Shown here in pieces: positions 1 to 8,853 of a stretch of DNA of 64,000 bases. Within the stretch, counting starts at the first letter, position 1. Every line of letters begins with the position of its first letter. The notes beneath the pieces are model-generated. The model did no database searches and was not told the DNA's origin. It was given only the letters and a program-made list of their open reading frames with translations. This stretch comes from Aeromonas finlandensis (GTDB lineage Bacteria; Pseudomonadota; Gammaproteobacteria; Enterobacterales; Aeromonadaceae). The stretch covers positions 1 through 64,000 of the forward strand of contig NZ_JRGK01000269.1 of the NCBI RefSeq assembly GCF_000764645.1. Direction: 5' to 3'. Position numbers and translations under genes: made by a program.

Positions 1-1
1 C

Positions 2-73
2 GAGGAGGAAGATTACTTGTGCTTCAACCAGATGCTGGTGGAGACGGTGATGGATCACGGCTTGAGTCGGTAA
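2..73 (+). CDS. C-terminal tail of an unidentified protein (partial)
   Basis: An open frame enters from the left edge and ends at TAA 71-73. The 23 residues visible are acidic at first (EEEDYLCFNQ) and end in DHGLSR. They are too few to assign a family. The frame is followed within 30 bases by a GC hairpin, which fits the 3' end of a gene. It could also be a chance open frame, so the call is tentative. Confidence 0.4.
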   Translation, partial: EEEDYLCFNQMLVETVMDHGLSR

Positions 74-98
74 ACGGGCTTTTTCTGGCGAGATGAAA

Positions 99-116
99 GG
101 GGGGGGATTCCCCCCC
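99..116. terminator. G/C hairpin between convergent genes
   Basis: A run of eight G, a three-base ATT loop and seven C form a very stable stem. It lies between the end of the left-edge gene and the 3' end of the nuclease gene on the minus strand. Neither side carries a good T-tract, so it may only stabilise 3' ends or terminate weakly in both directions. Confidence 0.4.
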
Positions 117-125
117 TAATAGCAA

Positions 126-1220
126 CTATTCGTAGACTGCTGTTGCGGTCAGCAACTGGTCTGCAAAGGTAAAAATCTCATCTATCGAGGAAATAGGGTG
201 TCTGGTCTCTTTCTTGTCGGCATCGAATAAACCGATATATTTCTGCTTCGCATTAAAATGCAACCGGCATAACGGCTTGCGATTATTATCGTCGAGGAGA
301 ATACCAAAATAGCTTTGGGTATCTCTTGCCGCGATTCTTGTTACATCAAATCGCTGTCTCAGAATTGCCTTGACGACATTAAAGCCTTCCATCTCTTCAA
401 TCGTTGTATCGACCTTTGATTTTTCCTCACTACTGCCTTCGGCATTATTGTTATCACTGGATGGATCACTATCAAATGCCGGTTGGATAGTTGAGGAGCT
501 GACACTGCTACCAATCGCAGATTTCAATCTGGCATTGATGCTGTCATTCAGGAATTGGCTAAGTGCCTTCTTGGTGATGTCGGTAAAGGACTGTTTGACC
601 TTTGCAGTCAGCACACCGTCATAGATTCTGGATGCAAAGAACTTAACAAAGTCTTCTTCCGGTGAGCCAAATTGTTCGGCTAGCAACTTTTTGATCTGGC
701 TGAGGTACTTCAGTTCGCCAGCCGCATCGACAACTGAATCAACATCGAAAGAGGTTTTGGTTAGTTTTAATACCTCGGGCACTATGTGTTCATCTATGTC
801 TTCCAGATCGAGCGTCAAAAATGGTTTTTCGTCCATTTTGTTTGGCGCATCAAGATCTGTGTAGAACTCATATTGTGCCCCATTGGTCAGAATGCCGATT
901 CGAGCATTGGTAACTGAAAAATAGCGAAAGAGTTGACCAGAATGCTTGGCCGAGAGCTTTTCACTGTATTTTTTGCACTCAACCAGGATTTGTACTTGGC
1001 CATCTTTGAGAATGGCGTAGTCAACCTTTTCCCCTTTTTTGATGCCTGTATCTGCGGTGAATTCCGGAATCACCTCCGTAGGATCAAACACATCATAGCC
1101 AAGTACACGATTGAGAAATGGCATGACAAAAGCGTTCTTGGTTGCTTCTTCGGTGGTGATCATCGATGACTGTTGCGCAATCTTTTTGGCGAGACTCTGT
1201 AGCTGCTCTGAAAAATCCAT
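126..1220 (-). CDS. Stand-alone HsdR N-terminal-type restriction nuclease domain protein
   Basis: 364 residues. The N-terminal half carries a PD-(D/E)xK nuclease core of the kind found at the N-terminus of type I restriction subunit HsdR: E24/E25, D67 in GEKVDYAI, E81-C82-K83 in VECKK, then a QxxxY motif (Q96-Y100, QLFRY). There is no helicase domain, so this is not a full HsdR, and no hsdM or hsdS is visible on either side. A Ser/Asp/Asn-rich linker (about 240-275) separates it from a C-terminal domain of unknown role (about 278-364). The gene is visibly more AT-rich than its neighbours, which suggests acquisition by transfer. The start at 1220 has GAGAGGAAACA just upstream. Nuclease activity and a role in defence are inferred from the motif only. 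Confidence 0.75.
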   Translation of the reverse strand: MDFSEQLQSLAKKIAQQSSMITTEEATKNAFVMPFLNRVLGYDVFDPTEVIPEFTADTGIKKGEKVDYAILKDGQVQILVECKKYSEKLSAKHSGQLFRYFSVTNARIGILTNGAQYEFYTDLDAPNKMDEKPFLTLDLEDIDEHIVPEVLKLTKTSFDVDSVVDAAGELKYLSQIKKLLAEQFGSPEEDFVKFFASRIYDGVLTAKVKQSFTDITKKALSQFLNDSINARLKSAIGSSVSSSTIQPAFDSDPSSDNNNAEGSSEEKSKVDTTIEEMEGFNVVKAILRQRFDVTRIAARDTQSYFGILLDDNNRKPLCRLHFNAKQKYIGLFDADKKETRHPISSIDEIFTFADQLLTATAVYE

Positions 1221-1485
1221 TGTTTCCTCTCTGCGCTGGGACTGGAATTGTTTAGTTGATATTCACCCGTCATATCTGGCCAAAATCAGGTGAGGTCATA
1301 GATACGGCTTATCTCTGCGTATATTCAGCAAAGTGCCATACGATTCCAAGGTTGGTATGCCTGAAACAGGATCCAGCTCACCGCTATTGAGTGTTGTGTG
1401 AATAAAATATGAGCTTGTAGCTGATGTTTATATTAGAAAGGGGCGCCCAAGCGCCCCTTGCTTATTGAACCAGCAGTGGGTTATC

Positions 1486-4383
1486 TCACTCCCCCAGCAG
1501 CTTGCGCCAGACGTCGAGCACATGGCTGCGCTCGTTTTGCAACTGATCGTCGCTCACCTTGCGGGAGATCTCCGAGAGGTTGAGGCGATGGCCGAGGTTG
1601 CGGATCTCCAGATAGGCCTGTTTCAGCCCCTCCGCCTGCTCCAGGGTCAGTACTCCTGCCATCACGCACTCGTCGAAGATGCGCACGTTATCGGACCAGC
1701 GAGTGAGGGCATCGGGTTCGCCGCAGGCGTGGGCCAGCACCAGATACTGGGCGATAAACTCGATATCCACCATGCCGCCGGGGGACTGCTTGAGGTCGAA
1801 CTCCCCTGCGCCCGCTTTGAGCAGGTGATCCCGCATCTTGTGGCGCATCTCGCGCACCTCGCGGGCCAGAGTTGGCAGATCCCGTTCCTTGGCCAGCACA
1901 TCGCGGCGGATGCGGGCAAACTCGGCAACGATGGCATCATCGCCATAGATGGGGCGAGCCCGTACCAGCGCCTGATGCTCCCAGGTCCACGCCTCGTTTT
2001 GCTGGTACTGCTCGTAGGCCGACAGCGACGACACCAGCAGGCCGGAGTCGCCGGAGGGACGCAGCCGCATATCGATCTCGTAGAGGATGCCGGAGGGGGT
2101 GCGGGTGCTGAACAGATGCAGGATCCGCTGGGCGAGGCGCAGGTAGAACTGACGGCTGTCGATGGGCTTGCGCCCGTCGGTGTAGCTGTTGGGGTCACCG
2201 CCGTGCAGGAACACCAAGTCGAGATCCGAGCCGTAACCGAGTTCGATGCCGCCCAGCTTGCCATAGGCCACCACCGCAAAGCCCCGCTGGCCGCTCAGCG
2301 CCACTTCGGGTGGCACCCCGTAGCGCTCGCTCATCTGGGCCCAGGCCTGATTGACCACCTCTTCGGTGATCGCCTCCGCCAGCCAGGTGAGGTGGTCGCT
2401 TACCTTCATCAGCGGCAGGGCGCCAGCGATATCGGCCGCCACGATGCGCAGCAGCTGCACCTGCTTGAACTGGCGCAGCGCCTCCATCTGCTGCTCCACA
2501 TCCTCTTCGGGGATGCGCAGCAGGAACTGGCGCAGCTGGGGCTTGTACTGATCGAGCGGGGTGGGGTGGTAGAGGTGCTGGGGATCGAGCAGCTCGTCCA
2601 GCAGGATGGGGTAGCGGGCCAGCTGCTCGCTCACCAGATGGCTGGCGTCACACAGCCGCACCAGCTGGCGCAGGGCGCCCGGGTTCTCCGCCAGCAGTTG
2701 CAGATAGGCGCTGCGGGTGAAGATGCGGGTCAGCAGCTCGCACACCCGCTCGAACAGGCGGGCGGGTTGCTCACTGGCGACCACCAGTCGCAGCAGCTCC
2801 GGCATCAGCCAATCCAGCGCGATACGCCCCTGCGGCCCTACCTGACGGCGCTTGTACTCCTCCTTGAAACGCAGCAGGGCGGCGCAGAGCGGGGCGGGCT
2901 CGGCCACCCCCTGCGCGGTCAGCAATTTTTCCAGCTCGGCGGCATCGAGCTCGGTGCGCCAGAGATCCAGCCAGAGCTGCTCCAGATGGGCGGGGGCCTC
3001 TTTCTCTTCCCCCACCACGGCGGCGAACTCTTGGTGGACGGCGGCCATCTCCTCATCGAGATGAGCCATAAAGGCGCCCCAGTCGGCAAAACCCAGAGCA
3101 GCGATCAGCCGCTGGCGATCCCGCTCCTCGGTGGGCAGGGTCTGGGTCTGTTGATCGCCGATCTCCTGCAGGATGTTCTCCACTCGGCGCAGGAAGCGAT
3201 AGGCCGCCAGCAGGCGGTCGCAATGGGCGGATTCGAGGGCGCCGCACTGGGCGATGGCGGCCAGCGCCTCCGGCAGGTGACGCACCCGCAGCGCCGGTTC
3301 GCGCCCGCCGCGAATAAGCTGCAGCGCCTGGGCGATAAACTCCACCTCGCGGATGCCGCCAGCCCCCAGTTTGATGTTGCCCTCAAGCCCCTTGCGGCGC
3401 ACCTCGGCGGCGATCATCGCCTTCATCTGACGCAGGCCGTCGATAACGCCGAAGTCGATATAGCGGCGAAACACGAAGGGGCGCAGCATCTCTGCCAGCT
3501 CCACCGCGTGTTCGCACTGGGGGCCCAGCACCCGTGCCTTGACCATGGCGTAACGTTCCCAGTTGCGGCCGTGGTGCTGGTAGTAATCCTCCATGGCGGC
3601 AAAGGAGATGGCGAGCGGCCCCGCATCGCCAAAGGGACGCAGTCGCATGTCGACCCGGAACACCTGACCATCCTGAGTGGGCTGGTGGAGGGCGTTGATG
3701 ATGCGCTGGCCCAGCTTGATGAAGAAGGGCTGGTTGGCCAGCTCGCGCCGCCCGCCGACCGTGTAGCCGTTCTCGGGGAAGGTGAAGATAAGGTCGATGT
3801 CCGAGGAGAAGTTGAGTTCGCCGCCGCCAAGCTTGCCCATGCCGAGAATGAGCAGTGGCTGCGGATTGCCGTCGCCGTCCATCGGGGTGCCCAGCTCGCC
3901 ACACTGTTTGGTGTAGAGCCAGTCGCGAGCAGAGCAGATGAGGGCATCCGCCAGCTTGGTGAGGTGGATAAAGCTCTCTTCTACTGCCGCATGGCCCAGC
4001 AGCTCGCGCCAGGCGATCACCAGCATACGGCTGCGGCGGAACTGGCGCAGAATGCGCTTGAGCGCCTCTTCATCACTCACCTCGGCGAGCAGGGAGGTGA
4101 GGTCACTCTGGTAGGCGGGCCAGCGCTCGGCCCGTTCGAGATCCCCTGAGACGAGCAACTCGGTCAGCAACTCCGGCTGTTTGAAGAGAGAATCGGCGAC
4201 AAAATCGGAGAGGCCAAGCAGGGTCAGCAGGGTGTGGCGAACCGATTCGGGCTGGTTGCCATAGTCGGGGGCCAGTTCGACCAGCCGTTGCCACTGGCGC
4301 TCGGCCTGATCTTGCAGCAAGGGCGGGAAAGCGGTGAGTGATGGGGAGATTGATGCGCAGAGAGAAGCAAAATGCTGGGCCAC
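1486..4383 (-). CDS. glnE: Bifunctional glutamine synthetase adenylyltransferase/adenylyl-removing enzyme
   Basis: 965 residues, close to E. coli GlnE (946). It adds or removes AMP on glutamine synthetase (GlnA) in response to PII and glutamine, setting the activity of nitrogen assimilation in the cytoplasm. Two nucleotidyltransferase cores are present, as the family requires: GMGKLGGGELNFSSDIDLIF at 181-200 in the adenylyl-removing half, with D195 and D197, and AYGKLGGIELGYGSDLDLVF near residue 710 in the adenylylating half. Both DxD pairs are intact. The gene is monocistronic here, preceded by a 14-bp tandem repeat and followed by about 265 bases without a gene. Very long antisense frames overlap it and are treated as codon-bias shadows. 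Confidence 0.97.
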   Translation of the reverse strand: MAQHFASLCASISPSLTAFPPLLQDQAERQWQRLVELAPDYGNQPESVRHTLLTLLGLSDFVADSLFKQPELLTELLVSGDLERAERWPAYQSDLTSLLAEVSDEEALKRILRQFRRSRMLVIAWRELLGHAAVEESFIHLTKLADALICSARDWLYTKQCGELGTPMDGDGNPQPLLILGMGKLGGGELNFSSDIDLIFTFPENGYTVGGRRELANQPFFIKLGQRIINALHQPTQDGQVFRVDMRLRPFGDAGPLAISFAAMEDYYQHHGRNWERYAMVKARVLGPQCEHAVELAEMLRPFVFRRYIDFGVIDGLRQMKAMIAAEVRRKGLEGNIKLGAGGIREVEFIAQALQLIRGGREPALRVRHLPEALAAIAQCGALESAHCDRLLAAYRFLRRVENILQEIGDQQTQTLPTEERDRQRLIAALGFADWGAFMAHLDEEMAAVHQEFAAVVGEEKEAPAHLEQLWLDLWRTELDAAELEKLLTAQGVAEPAPLCAALLRFKEEYKRRQVGPQGRIALDWLMPELLRLVVASEQPARLFERVCELLTRIFTRSAYLQLLAENPGALRQLVRLCDASHLVSEQLARYPILLDELLDPQHLYHPTPLDQYKPQLRQFLLRIPEEDVEQQMEALRQFKQVQLLRIVAADIAGALPLMKVSDHLTWLAEAITEEVVNQAWAQMSERYGVPPEVALSGQRGFAVVAYGKLGGIELGYGSDLDLVFLHGGDPNSYTDGRKPIDSRQFYLRLAQRILHLFSTRTPSGILYEIDMRLRPSGDSGLLVSSLSAYEQYQQNEAWTWEHQALVRARPIYGDDAIVAEFARIRRDVLAKERDLPTLAREVREMRHKMRDHLLKAGAGEFDLKQSPGGMVDIEFIAQYLVLAHACGEPDALTRWSDNVRIFDECVMAGVLTLEQAEGLKQAYLEIRNLGHRLNLSEISRKVSDDQLQNERSHVLDVWRKLLGE

Positions 4384-4404
4384 GGTTGCCGTCCTTGTGG
4401 TTCA

Positions 4405-4432
4405 CGACAGGGGGTTAACGACACGGGGTTAA
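4405..4432. repeat. Two adjacent 14-bp repeats upstream of glnE
   Basis: CGACAGGGGGTTAA (4405-4418) is followed without a gap by CGACACGGGGTTAA (4419-4432), one mismatch apart, and a further CGA follows. They sit 22-50 bases upstream of the glnE start, in the region expected for its promoter or 5' leader. They could be a tandem protein-binding site or a simple duplication. Confidence 0.6.
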
Positions 4433-4542
4433 CGAAACTGCCGGTTCAAAATGGTGGCTGCCAATCTAGCACTGTCAGGCCCCCGCGTCACAGCGCAGGG
4501 GCGAGAAGCATGATCCGGCGGGAATTATCGGCGGTCACTCAT

Positions 4543-4989
4543 TCAGGTGCGCTGGTAGATGGTGGGGTGGTAGATCTCCATCAGACTGCCCGGGTTGGCG
4601 GGCGGCGCAAAGCCAAAACCGGCATAGAGGCCGTGGGCATCGGAGGTGGCGAGGGCGAGACGCCGCAATCCCTGCAACTCGGGATGGTCGACAATAGCCG
4701 CCATCAGCGCCTTGCTGTAGCCGCGGCCGCGATACTCTGGCAGCACGAATACATCCGCCAGATAGCCGAAGGTGGCCTTGTCGGTGATGACACGGGCGAA
4801 GGCGACCTGCTGACCGTCGACATAGCCGCCAACGCAGAGGGAGTGGTTGATGGCCCGCACCACAGTGCTGTGGGGAATACCCCGGCACCAGTAGGCCTCT
4901 TCCGATAAAAAGCGGTGGATCAGCGGCACATCGAGCCGCCCCTTGTCGTCACTGATCTCGAATTCAAACTGCTCTTCTCTGTTCTGCAT
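4543..4989 (-). CDS. GNAT family N-acetyltransferase
   Basis: 148 residues from the ATG at 4989, chosen because AAGGAG lies seven bases upstream; a longer frame to 5040 has no such site. The acetyl-CoA binding signature of the GNAT fold is present as DVFVLPEYRGRGYSKALM (R/Q-x-x-G-x-G/A type). The C-terminal GLYAGFGF is the usual loop where the catalytic Tyr and backbone contact CoA. The substrate cannot be told from sequence. The gene lies between glnE and the purine permease, all on the same strand, but a terminator separates it from the permease upstream. Confidence 0.88.
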   Translation of the reverse strand: MQNREEQFEFEISDDKGRLDVPLIHRFLSEEAYWCRGIPHSTVVRAINHSLCVGGYVDGQQVAFARVITDKATFGYLADVFVLPEYRGRGYSKALMAAIVDHPELQGLRRLALATSDAHGLYAGFGFAPPANPGSLMEIYHPTIYQRT

Positions 4990-5102
4990 CCTGGCTCCTT
5001 GCTGGATGGTGATGGATATTTTCGGGCTATCGACTGCCATGTTAACAGTTTTGCCTGACGGGGTGAGCGTTACGCAGCCACCCTTTTTAAGCCCCGGTTA
5101 TA

Positions 5103-5134
5103 AAAATGGGCCCCCGATATCGGAGGCCCATTTT
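5103..5134 (-). terminator. Rho-independent terminator of the purine permease gene
   Basis: AAAATGGGCC and GGCCCATTTT form a 10-bp stem around a 12-base loop, and the minus strand runs on into TTTT-A. It begins 18 bases after the permease stop. Confidence 0.85.
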
Positions 5135-5151
5135 ATTGGTGGAACAGCGGC

Positions 5152-6495
5152 TTAGTGGCTGTCGACCCAGACGAACTTGAGGACGAACAGCAGGGCCACC
5201 ACCAGCACGCAGGGGTTGATTTCGCGCCAGCGGCCGGTGCCTGCCTTCATCACGCAGTAGGAGATGAAGCCGACGGCGATCCCCTCGGTGATGGAGAAGC
5301 TGAACGGCATCATCACTGCGGTCATAAAGGCCGGGACCGCTTCGGTCAGGTCTTCCCACTTGACCCGGGTCAGCTCGGAGCACATCAGCACACCCACATA
5401 GATGAGGGCGCCAGCGGCGGCGTAGGCTGGCACCATGGCGGCAACCGGGGAGAAGAAGATCGCCAGCAGGAACAGGATGCCCGCGATGATGGCGGTCAGA
5501 CCGGTGCGACCGCCGACGGCGACGCCGGAGCTGCTTTCGATAAAGGCGGTGACCGAGGAGGTGCCCATGAAAGCGCCGCCGACCGAGCTGACGCTATCGA
5601 CCATCAGCGCCTGCTTCATGCGCGGGAAGTGGCCGCGATCATCGGCCAGCTTGGCGCGGTTAGTGACGCCAATCAGAGTGCCGGAGGAGTCGAACAGGTT
5701 GACCAGCATAAAGGAGAAGATGATCCCGGCGAGGCTGATGTCGAGCGATCCCATCAGATCCAGCTGGCCGAATACCGGCTCGATGCTGGGGGGCATGGAG
5801 ACAAAGCCCTTGAAGGTGACATCGCCAAACAGCCAGCCCAGACCCGTGGTGACCACGATGGCGATCAGCACGGCGGAGTGCACGCCGCGGGCGGAGAAGA
5901 TGCAGATCAGGAAGAAACCGAGCAGACCCAGCAGGCAGGGCAGGGAGGTGAGGTTGCCCACGGTCACCATGGTGGCCGGGCTCGCGACCACGATACCGGC
6001 GTTGTGCAGGCCGAGCAGGGCGATGAGCAGACCGATACCGGCGGTGATGCCAACCCGCAGGGTGAGCGGGATGTTGCCGATCAGCCAGTAGCGCACCCGC
6101 AGCAGGGTGAGGATCAACAGACCCATGGCGCCCCAGAAGATGGTGCCCATACCCACTTGCCAGGAGTAACCCATGCCTGCGACCACCACGAAGGCGAAGA
6201 AGGCGTTGAGGCCCATGGCGGGGGCCAGCGCGATCGGCAGGTTGGCCAACAGGCCCATCAGGATGCTGCCGATACCGGCGATGAGGCAGGTGGTGACGAA
6301 CACGGCCTGGGTGTCCATGCCCGCAGCAGAGAGGATCTGCGGGTTGACGAACACGATGTAGACCATGGTCAGGAAGGTGGTGATACCGGCGATCACTTCG
6401 GTGCGGGCGGTAGTGCCATGGCCTTGCAGGGCAAACAGGCGCTCAAGCAATCCTTGCCCGGCGGCCTGATTGGCAGCTTGGTGTTGTTGATTCAT
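5152..6495 (-). CDS. NCS2/AzgA-family purine (adenine or guanine/hypoxanthine) permease
   Basis: 447 residues and about a dozen hydrophobic segments; an inner-membrane proton symporter for purine bases. AzgA-type marks are visible: the N-terminal RTEVIAGITTFLTMVYIVFV block, LAPAMGLNAFFAF, and LFDSSGTLIGVTNRA in the central substrate-site helix. E. coli has adenine-specific (PurP/YicO) and guanine/hypoxanthine-specific (GhxP/GhxQ) members, and the sequence alone does not decide which this is. The ATG at 6495 was chosen over an upstream TTG at 6507 because the GGAA site precedes the ATG. A PurR-like box lies about 195 bases upstream, in keeping with purine repression. Confidence 0.93.
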   Translation of the reverse strand: MNQQHQAANQAAGQGLLERLFALQGHGTTARTEVIAGITTFLTMVYIVFVNPQILSAAGMDTQAVFVTTCLIAGIGSILMGLLANLPIALAPAMGLNAFFAFVVVAGMGYSWQVGMGTIFWGAMGLLILTLLRVRYWLIGNIPLTLRVGITAGIGLLIALLGLHNAGIVVASPATMVTVGNLTSLPCLLGLLGFFLICIFSARGVHSAVLIAIVVTTGLGWLFGDVTFKGFVSMPPSIEPVFGQLDLMGSLDISLAGIIFSFMLVNLFDSSGTLIGVTNRAKLADDRGHFPRMKQALMVDSVSSVGGAFMGTSSVTAFIESSSGVAVGGRTGLTAIIAGILFLLAIFFSPVAAMVPAYAAAGALIYVGVLMCSELTRVKWEDLTEAVPAFMTAVMMPFSFSITEGIAVGFISYCVMKAGTGRWREINPCVLVVALLFVLKFVWVDSH

Positions 6496-6689
6496 GTTGG
6501 ATTCCAATAGGTGACGTGAAATAAGCAGCAGGGGAACGGGCTATCCCATCCATGCGGGGTAAATTGCCCTGTTTCTGGCGGTTAAGTAACCAGACTCGTC
6601 CTGATACCGTGACAGCGCGCACATTTTTACACAGGCGGCGCCGTTTACAAACCCTGGATCTGCGAAGCAGATCAATGAATAGAGCAAAA

Positions 6690-6705
6690 ATTCAAACGTT
6701 TGCTT
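6690..6705. promoter_or_regulatory. PurR-like operator upstream of the purine permease
   Basis: ATTCAAACGTTTGCTT matches the PurR consensus ACGCAAACGTTTGCGT at 13 of 16 positions, with a perfect CAAACGTTTG core palindrome. It sits about 195 bases upstream of the permease ATG. A 17-base hairpin (6657-6673, GATCTGC-GAA-GCAGATC) lies between box and gene. Regulation of the permease by PurR is inference from E. coli purine transporters. Confidence 0.6.
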
Positions 6706-6715
6706 TTTGACCATG

Positions 6716-6745
6716 AAAAAAGGTTCTCATAGGAGAACCTTTTTT
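6716..6745. terminator. Bidirectional terminator after the conserved hypothetical gene
   Basis: A 13-bp stem (A6-GGTTCTC / GAGAACC-T6) with an ATAG loop. It ends the minus-strand gene at 6760 and has a T-tract on both strands. Confidence 0.9.
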
Positions 6746-6759
6746 CGAAAAGAAGAGAT

Positions 6760-7092
6760 TTAAAGTGTCTTGAAGTAACGCTCGACCAGCTGGGCCAGCA
6801 CCGAGTCGAGTCGGTCTTGAACCTCACCCAGTTCGCGCCCGAAACGGCGCAGAAAGAGGCTGGCCTGCTCTTCGGTCAGCTTGCGCCCCTCGATAAAGAA
6901 CTCCTGCTCCGGCAGCTGTTTGTCGTAGCGGGGGATCAGCACCCAGCTCACCAGCTCGGGCTCCACGGCGGCAAACATCTTGGCGGCAGCGGCACAGAAG
7001 GTCTCTATGTGCTCCTTGCCATCCGGTCCGAGGCAACCCGGTTCAACCCGGATCTGGATGGTGAGTTTTTTCTCAATGGGGGTCGTCATCAT
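6760..7092 (-). CDS. Conserved hypothetical protein downstream of ettA
   Basis: 110 residues from the ATG at 7092; an ATG at 7113 is the alternative, since neither ribosome site is strong. No family was recognised. It is soluble, with no signal peptide or membrane segment. It begins IEKKLTIQIRVEPGCLGPDG and ends in a charged amphipathic stretch (ASLFLRRFGRELGEVQDRL) likely to be helical. It follows ettA on the same strand but a terminator-like hairpin lies between them, so co-transcription would need read-through. Real coding is supported by in-frame codon bias and its own strong terminator. Confidence 0.75.
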   Translation of the reverse strand: MMTTPIEKKLTIQIRVEPGCLGPDGKEHIETFCAAAAKMFAAVEPELVSWVLIPRYDKQLPEQEFFIEGRKLTEEQASLFLRRFGRELGEVQDRLDSVLAQLVERYFKTL

Positions 7093-7146
7093 GCTACATC
7101 CATGCAAAGGCATCCGTCTTGGATTGTAAGTCAAAAGGCAACAGAA

Positions 7147-7166
7147 AGGGGAGCCGAAGCTCCCCT
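7147..7166 (-). terminator. Probable terminator of ettA
   Basis: AGGGGAGC-CGAA-GCTCCCCT, an 8-bp stem with a tetraloop 20 bases after the ettA stop. The T-tract on the minus strand is interrupted (TTTCTGTTGCCTTTT), so some read-through into the next gene is possible. Confidence 0.6.
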
Positions 7167-7185
7167 CAACACGACGCAGTCAGCC

Positions 7186-8853
7186 TTATTTGGTGATGCG
7201 TTTGTATTTGGCGCGATGGGGCTGGATCGCCTCGGCGCCGTAGGTCTTCTTCTTCCACTCTTCGTATTCGGTAAAGTTACCTTCGAAGAACTCGATCTTG
7301 CCCTCATCCTGATAATCCAGGATGTGAGTGGCGATACGGTCGAGGAACCAACGGTCGTGGGAGATGACCATGGCGCAACCCGGGAACTCCAGCAGGGCGT
7401 TCTCGAGGGCGCGCAGGGTTTCGATATCCAGATCGTTGGTCGGTTCATCCAGCAGCAGTACGTTGCCGCCGGTCTGCAGCAGCTTGGCCAGGTGCAGACG
7501 ACCGCGCTCACCACCGGAGAGTTCGCCAACCCGCTTCTGCTGGTCGGAACCTTTGAAGTTGAAGCGGCCGATATAGGCGCGGCTCGGGAACTCGTAGTTG
7601 CCGATGCGCAGGATATCCTGACCGTCAGCGACCTCTTCGAATACCGTCTTCTTGTCATCCATGCTGTCGCGGAACTGATCGACAGAGGCGAGCACCACGG
7701 TTTCACCCAGGGTGATGGCGCCGGAATCCGGCTGCTCCTGACCCGACATCATGCGGAACAGGGTCGACTTACCGGCACCGTTCGGGCCGATGATGCCCAC
7801 GATGGCCCCCTTCGGAATGGCAAACGACAGATCGTCGATCAGCACCCGATCACCATAGGATTTGCGCAGGTTGGCCACTTCCACCACCTTGTCGCCGAGG
7901 CGCGGTCCGGGCGGAATGAACAGCTCGTTGGTCTCGTTGCGCTTCTGGTAGTCGTTGGTGTTGAGCTCTTCGAAGCGAGCCATACGGGCCTTGGACTTGG
8001 CCTGACGCCCTTTCGGGTTTTGACGAACCCACTCCAGCTCTTTCTCGATGGACTTGCGACGGGCTGCTTCGGAACTTGCTTCCTGCGCCAGACGGGCGTC
8101 CTTCTGCTCCAGCCAGGAGGAGTAGTTGCCTTCCCACGGGATACCTTCGCCGCGGTCCAGCTCCAGGATCCAGCCTGCCACGTTGTCGAGGAAGTAACGG
8201 TCGTGGGTGATGGCCACAACAGTCCCTTCGTAGTCGTGCAGGAAGCGCTCCAGCCAGGCCACGGATTCCGCATCCAGGTGGTTGGTCGGTTCGTCCAGCA
8301 GCAGCATGTCCGGCTTTTCCAGCAGCAGACGGCACAGCGCCACACGGCGACGCTCACCACCGGAGAGGTGCTTGATCTTGGCATCCCAGGCTGGCAGGCG
8401 CAGGGCATCGGCCGCACGCTCCAGCTGGTTCTCCATGTTGTGGCCACCCTGGGCCTGGATGATGGCTTCCAGCTCGCCCTGTTCGCGGGCCAGCTTGTCA
8501 AAGTCGGCATCCGGATCGGCGTAGGCGGCATAGACCTCGTCGAGACGGGCCATGGCGCGTTTCACGTCGCCAACGGCCTCTTCGACCGCTTCGCGCACGG
8601 TCTGCTCCGGATCCAGCTTCGGCTCCTGGGGCAGGTAGCCGATCTTGATGCCGGGCTGCGGACGGGCTTCCCCTTCGATCTCGGTATCGATGCCCGCCAT
8701 GATGCGCAGCAGGGTGGATTTACCGGCACCGTTGAGACCCAGTACGCCGATCTTGGCGCCCGGGAAGAAGCTCAAGGAGATGTTCTTGAGGATATGACGC
8801 TTGGGCGGCACGACCTTGCCGACCCTGTTCATGGTGTAAATAAATTGAGCCAT
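7186..8853 (-). CDS. ettA: Energy-dependent translational throttle protein EttA (ABC-F)
   Basis: 555 residues, the same as E. coli EttA. It is a cytoplasmic ABC-F ATPase that binds the ribosomal E site and gates entry into elongation according to the ATP/ADP ratio. Two ABC cassettes are intact: Walker A GLNGAGKST (39-47), signature LSGGE (163-167) and Walker B LLLDEPTNHLD (184-194) in the first; GPNGAGKST (356-364), LSGGE (445-449) and LLLDEPTNDLD (466-476) in the second. The linker between them (about 245-310) carries the arm and P-site tRNA-interaction region, rich in Lys/Arg (KGRQAKSKARMARFEELN). There are no membrane segments, as expected for ABC-F. Confidence 0.97.
   Translation of the reverse strand: MAQFIYTMNRVGKVVPPKRHILKNISLSFFPGAKIGVLGLNGAGKSTLLRIMAGIDTEIEGEARPQPGIKIGYLPQEPKLDPEQTVREAVEEAVGDVKRAMARLDEVYAAYADPDADFDKLAREQGELEAIIQAQGGHNMENQLERAADALRLPAWDAKIKHLSGGERRRVALCRLLLEKPDMLLLDEPTNHLDAESVAWLERFLHDYEGTVVAITHDRYFLDNVAGWILELDRGEGIPWEGNYSSWLEQKDARLAQEASSEAARRKSIEKELEWVRQNPKGRQAKSKARMARFEELNTNDYQKRNETNELFIPPGPRLGDKVVEVANLRKSYGDRVLIDDLSFAIPKGAIVGIIGPNGAGKSTLFRMMSGQEQPDSGAITLGETVVLASVDQFRDSMDDKKTVFEEVADGQDILRIGNYEFPSRAYIGRFNFKGSDQQKRVGELSGGERGRLHLAKLLQTGGNVLLLDEPTNDLDIETLRALENALLEFPGCAMVISHDRWFLDRIATHILDYQDEGKIEFFEGNFTEYEEWKKKTYGAEAIQPHRAKYKRITK

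Noticed and set aside
1465-4149. 894-codon open frame on the plus strand opposite glnE
   Set aside because: It is antisense to a complete, motif-verified glnE; its translation is low-complexity (His, Gln, Leu, Gly) as expected of a codon-bias shadow in GC-rich DNA, with no ribosome site.
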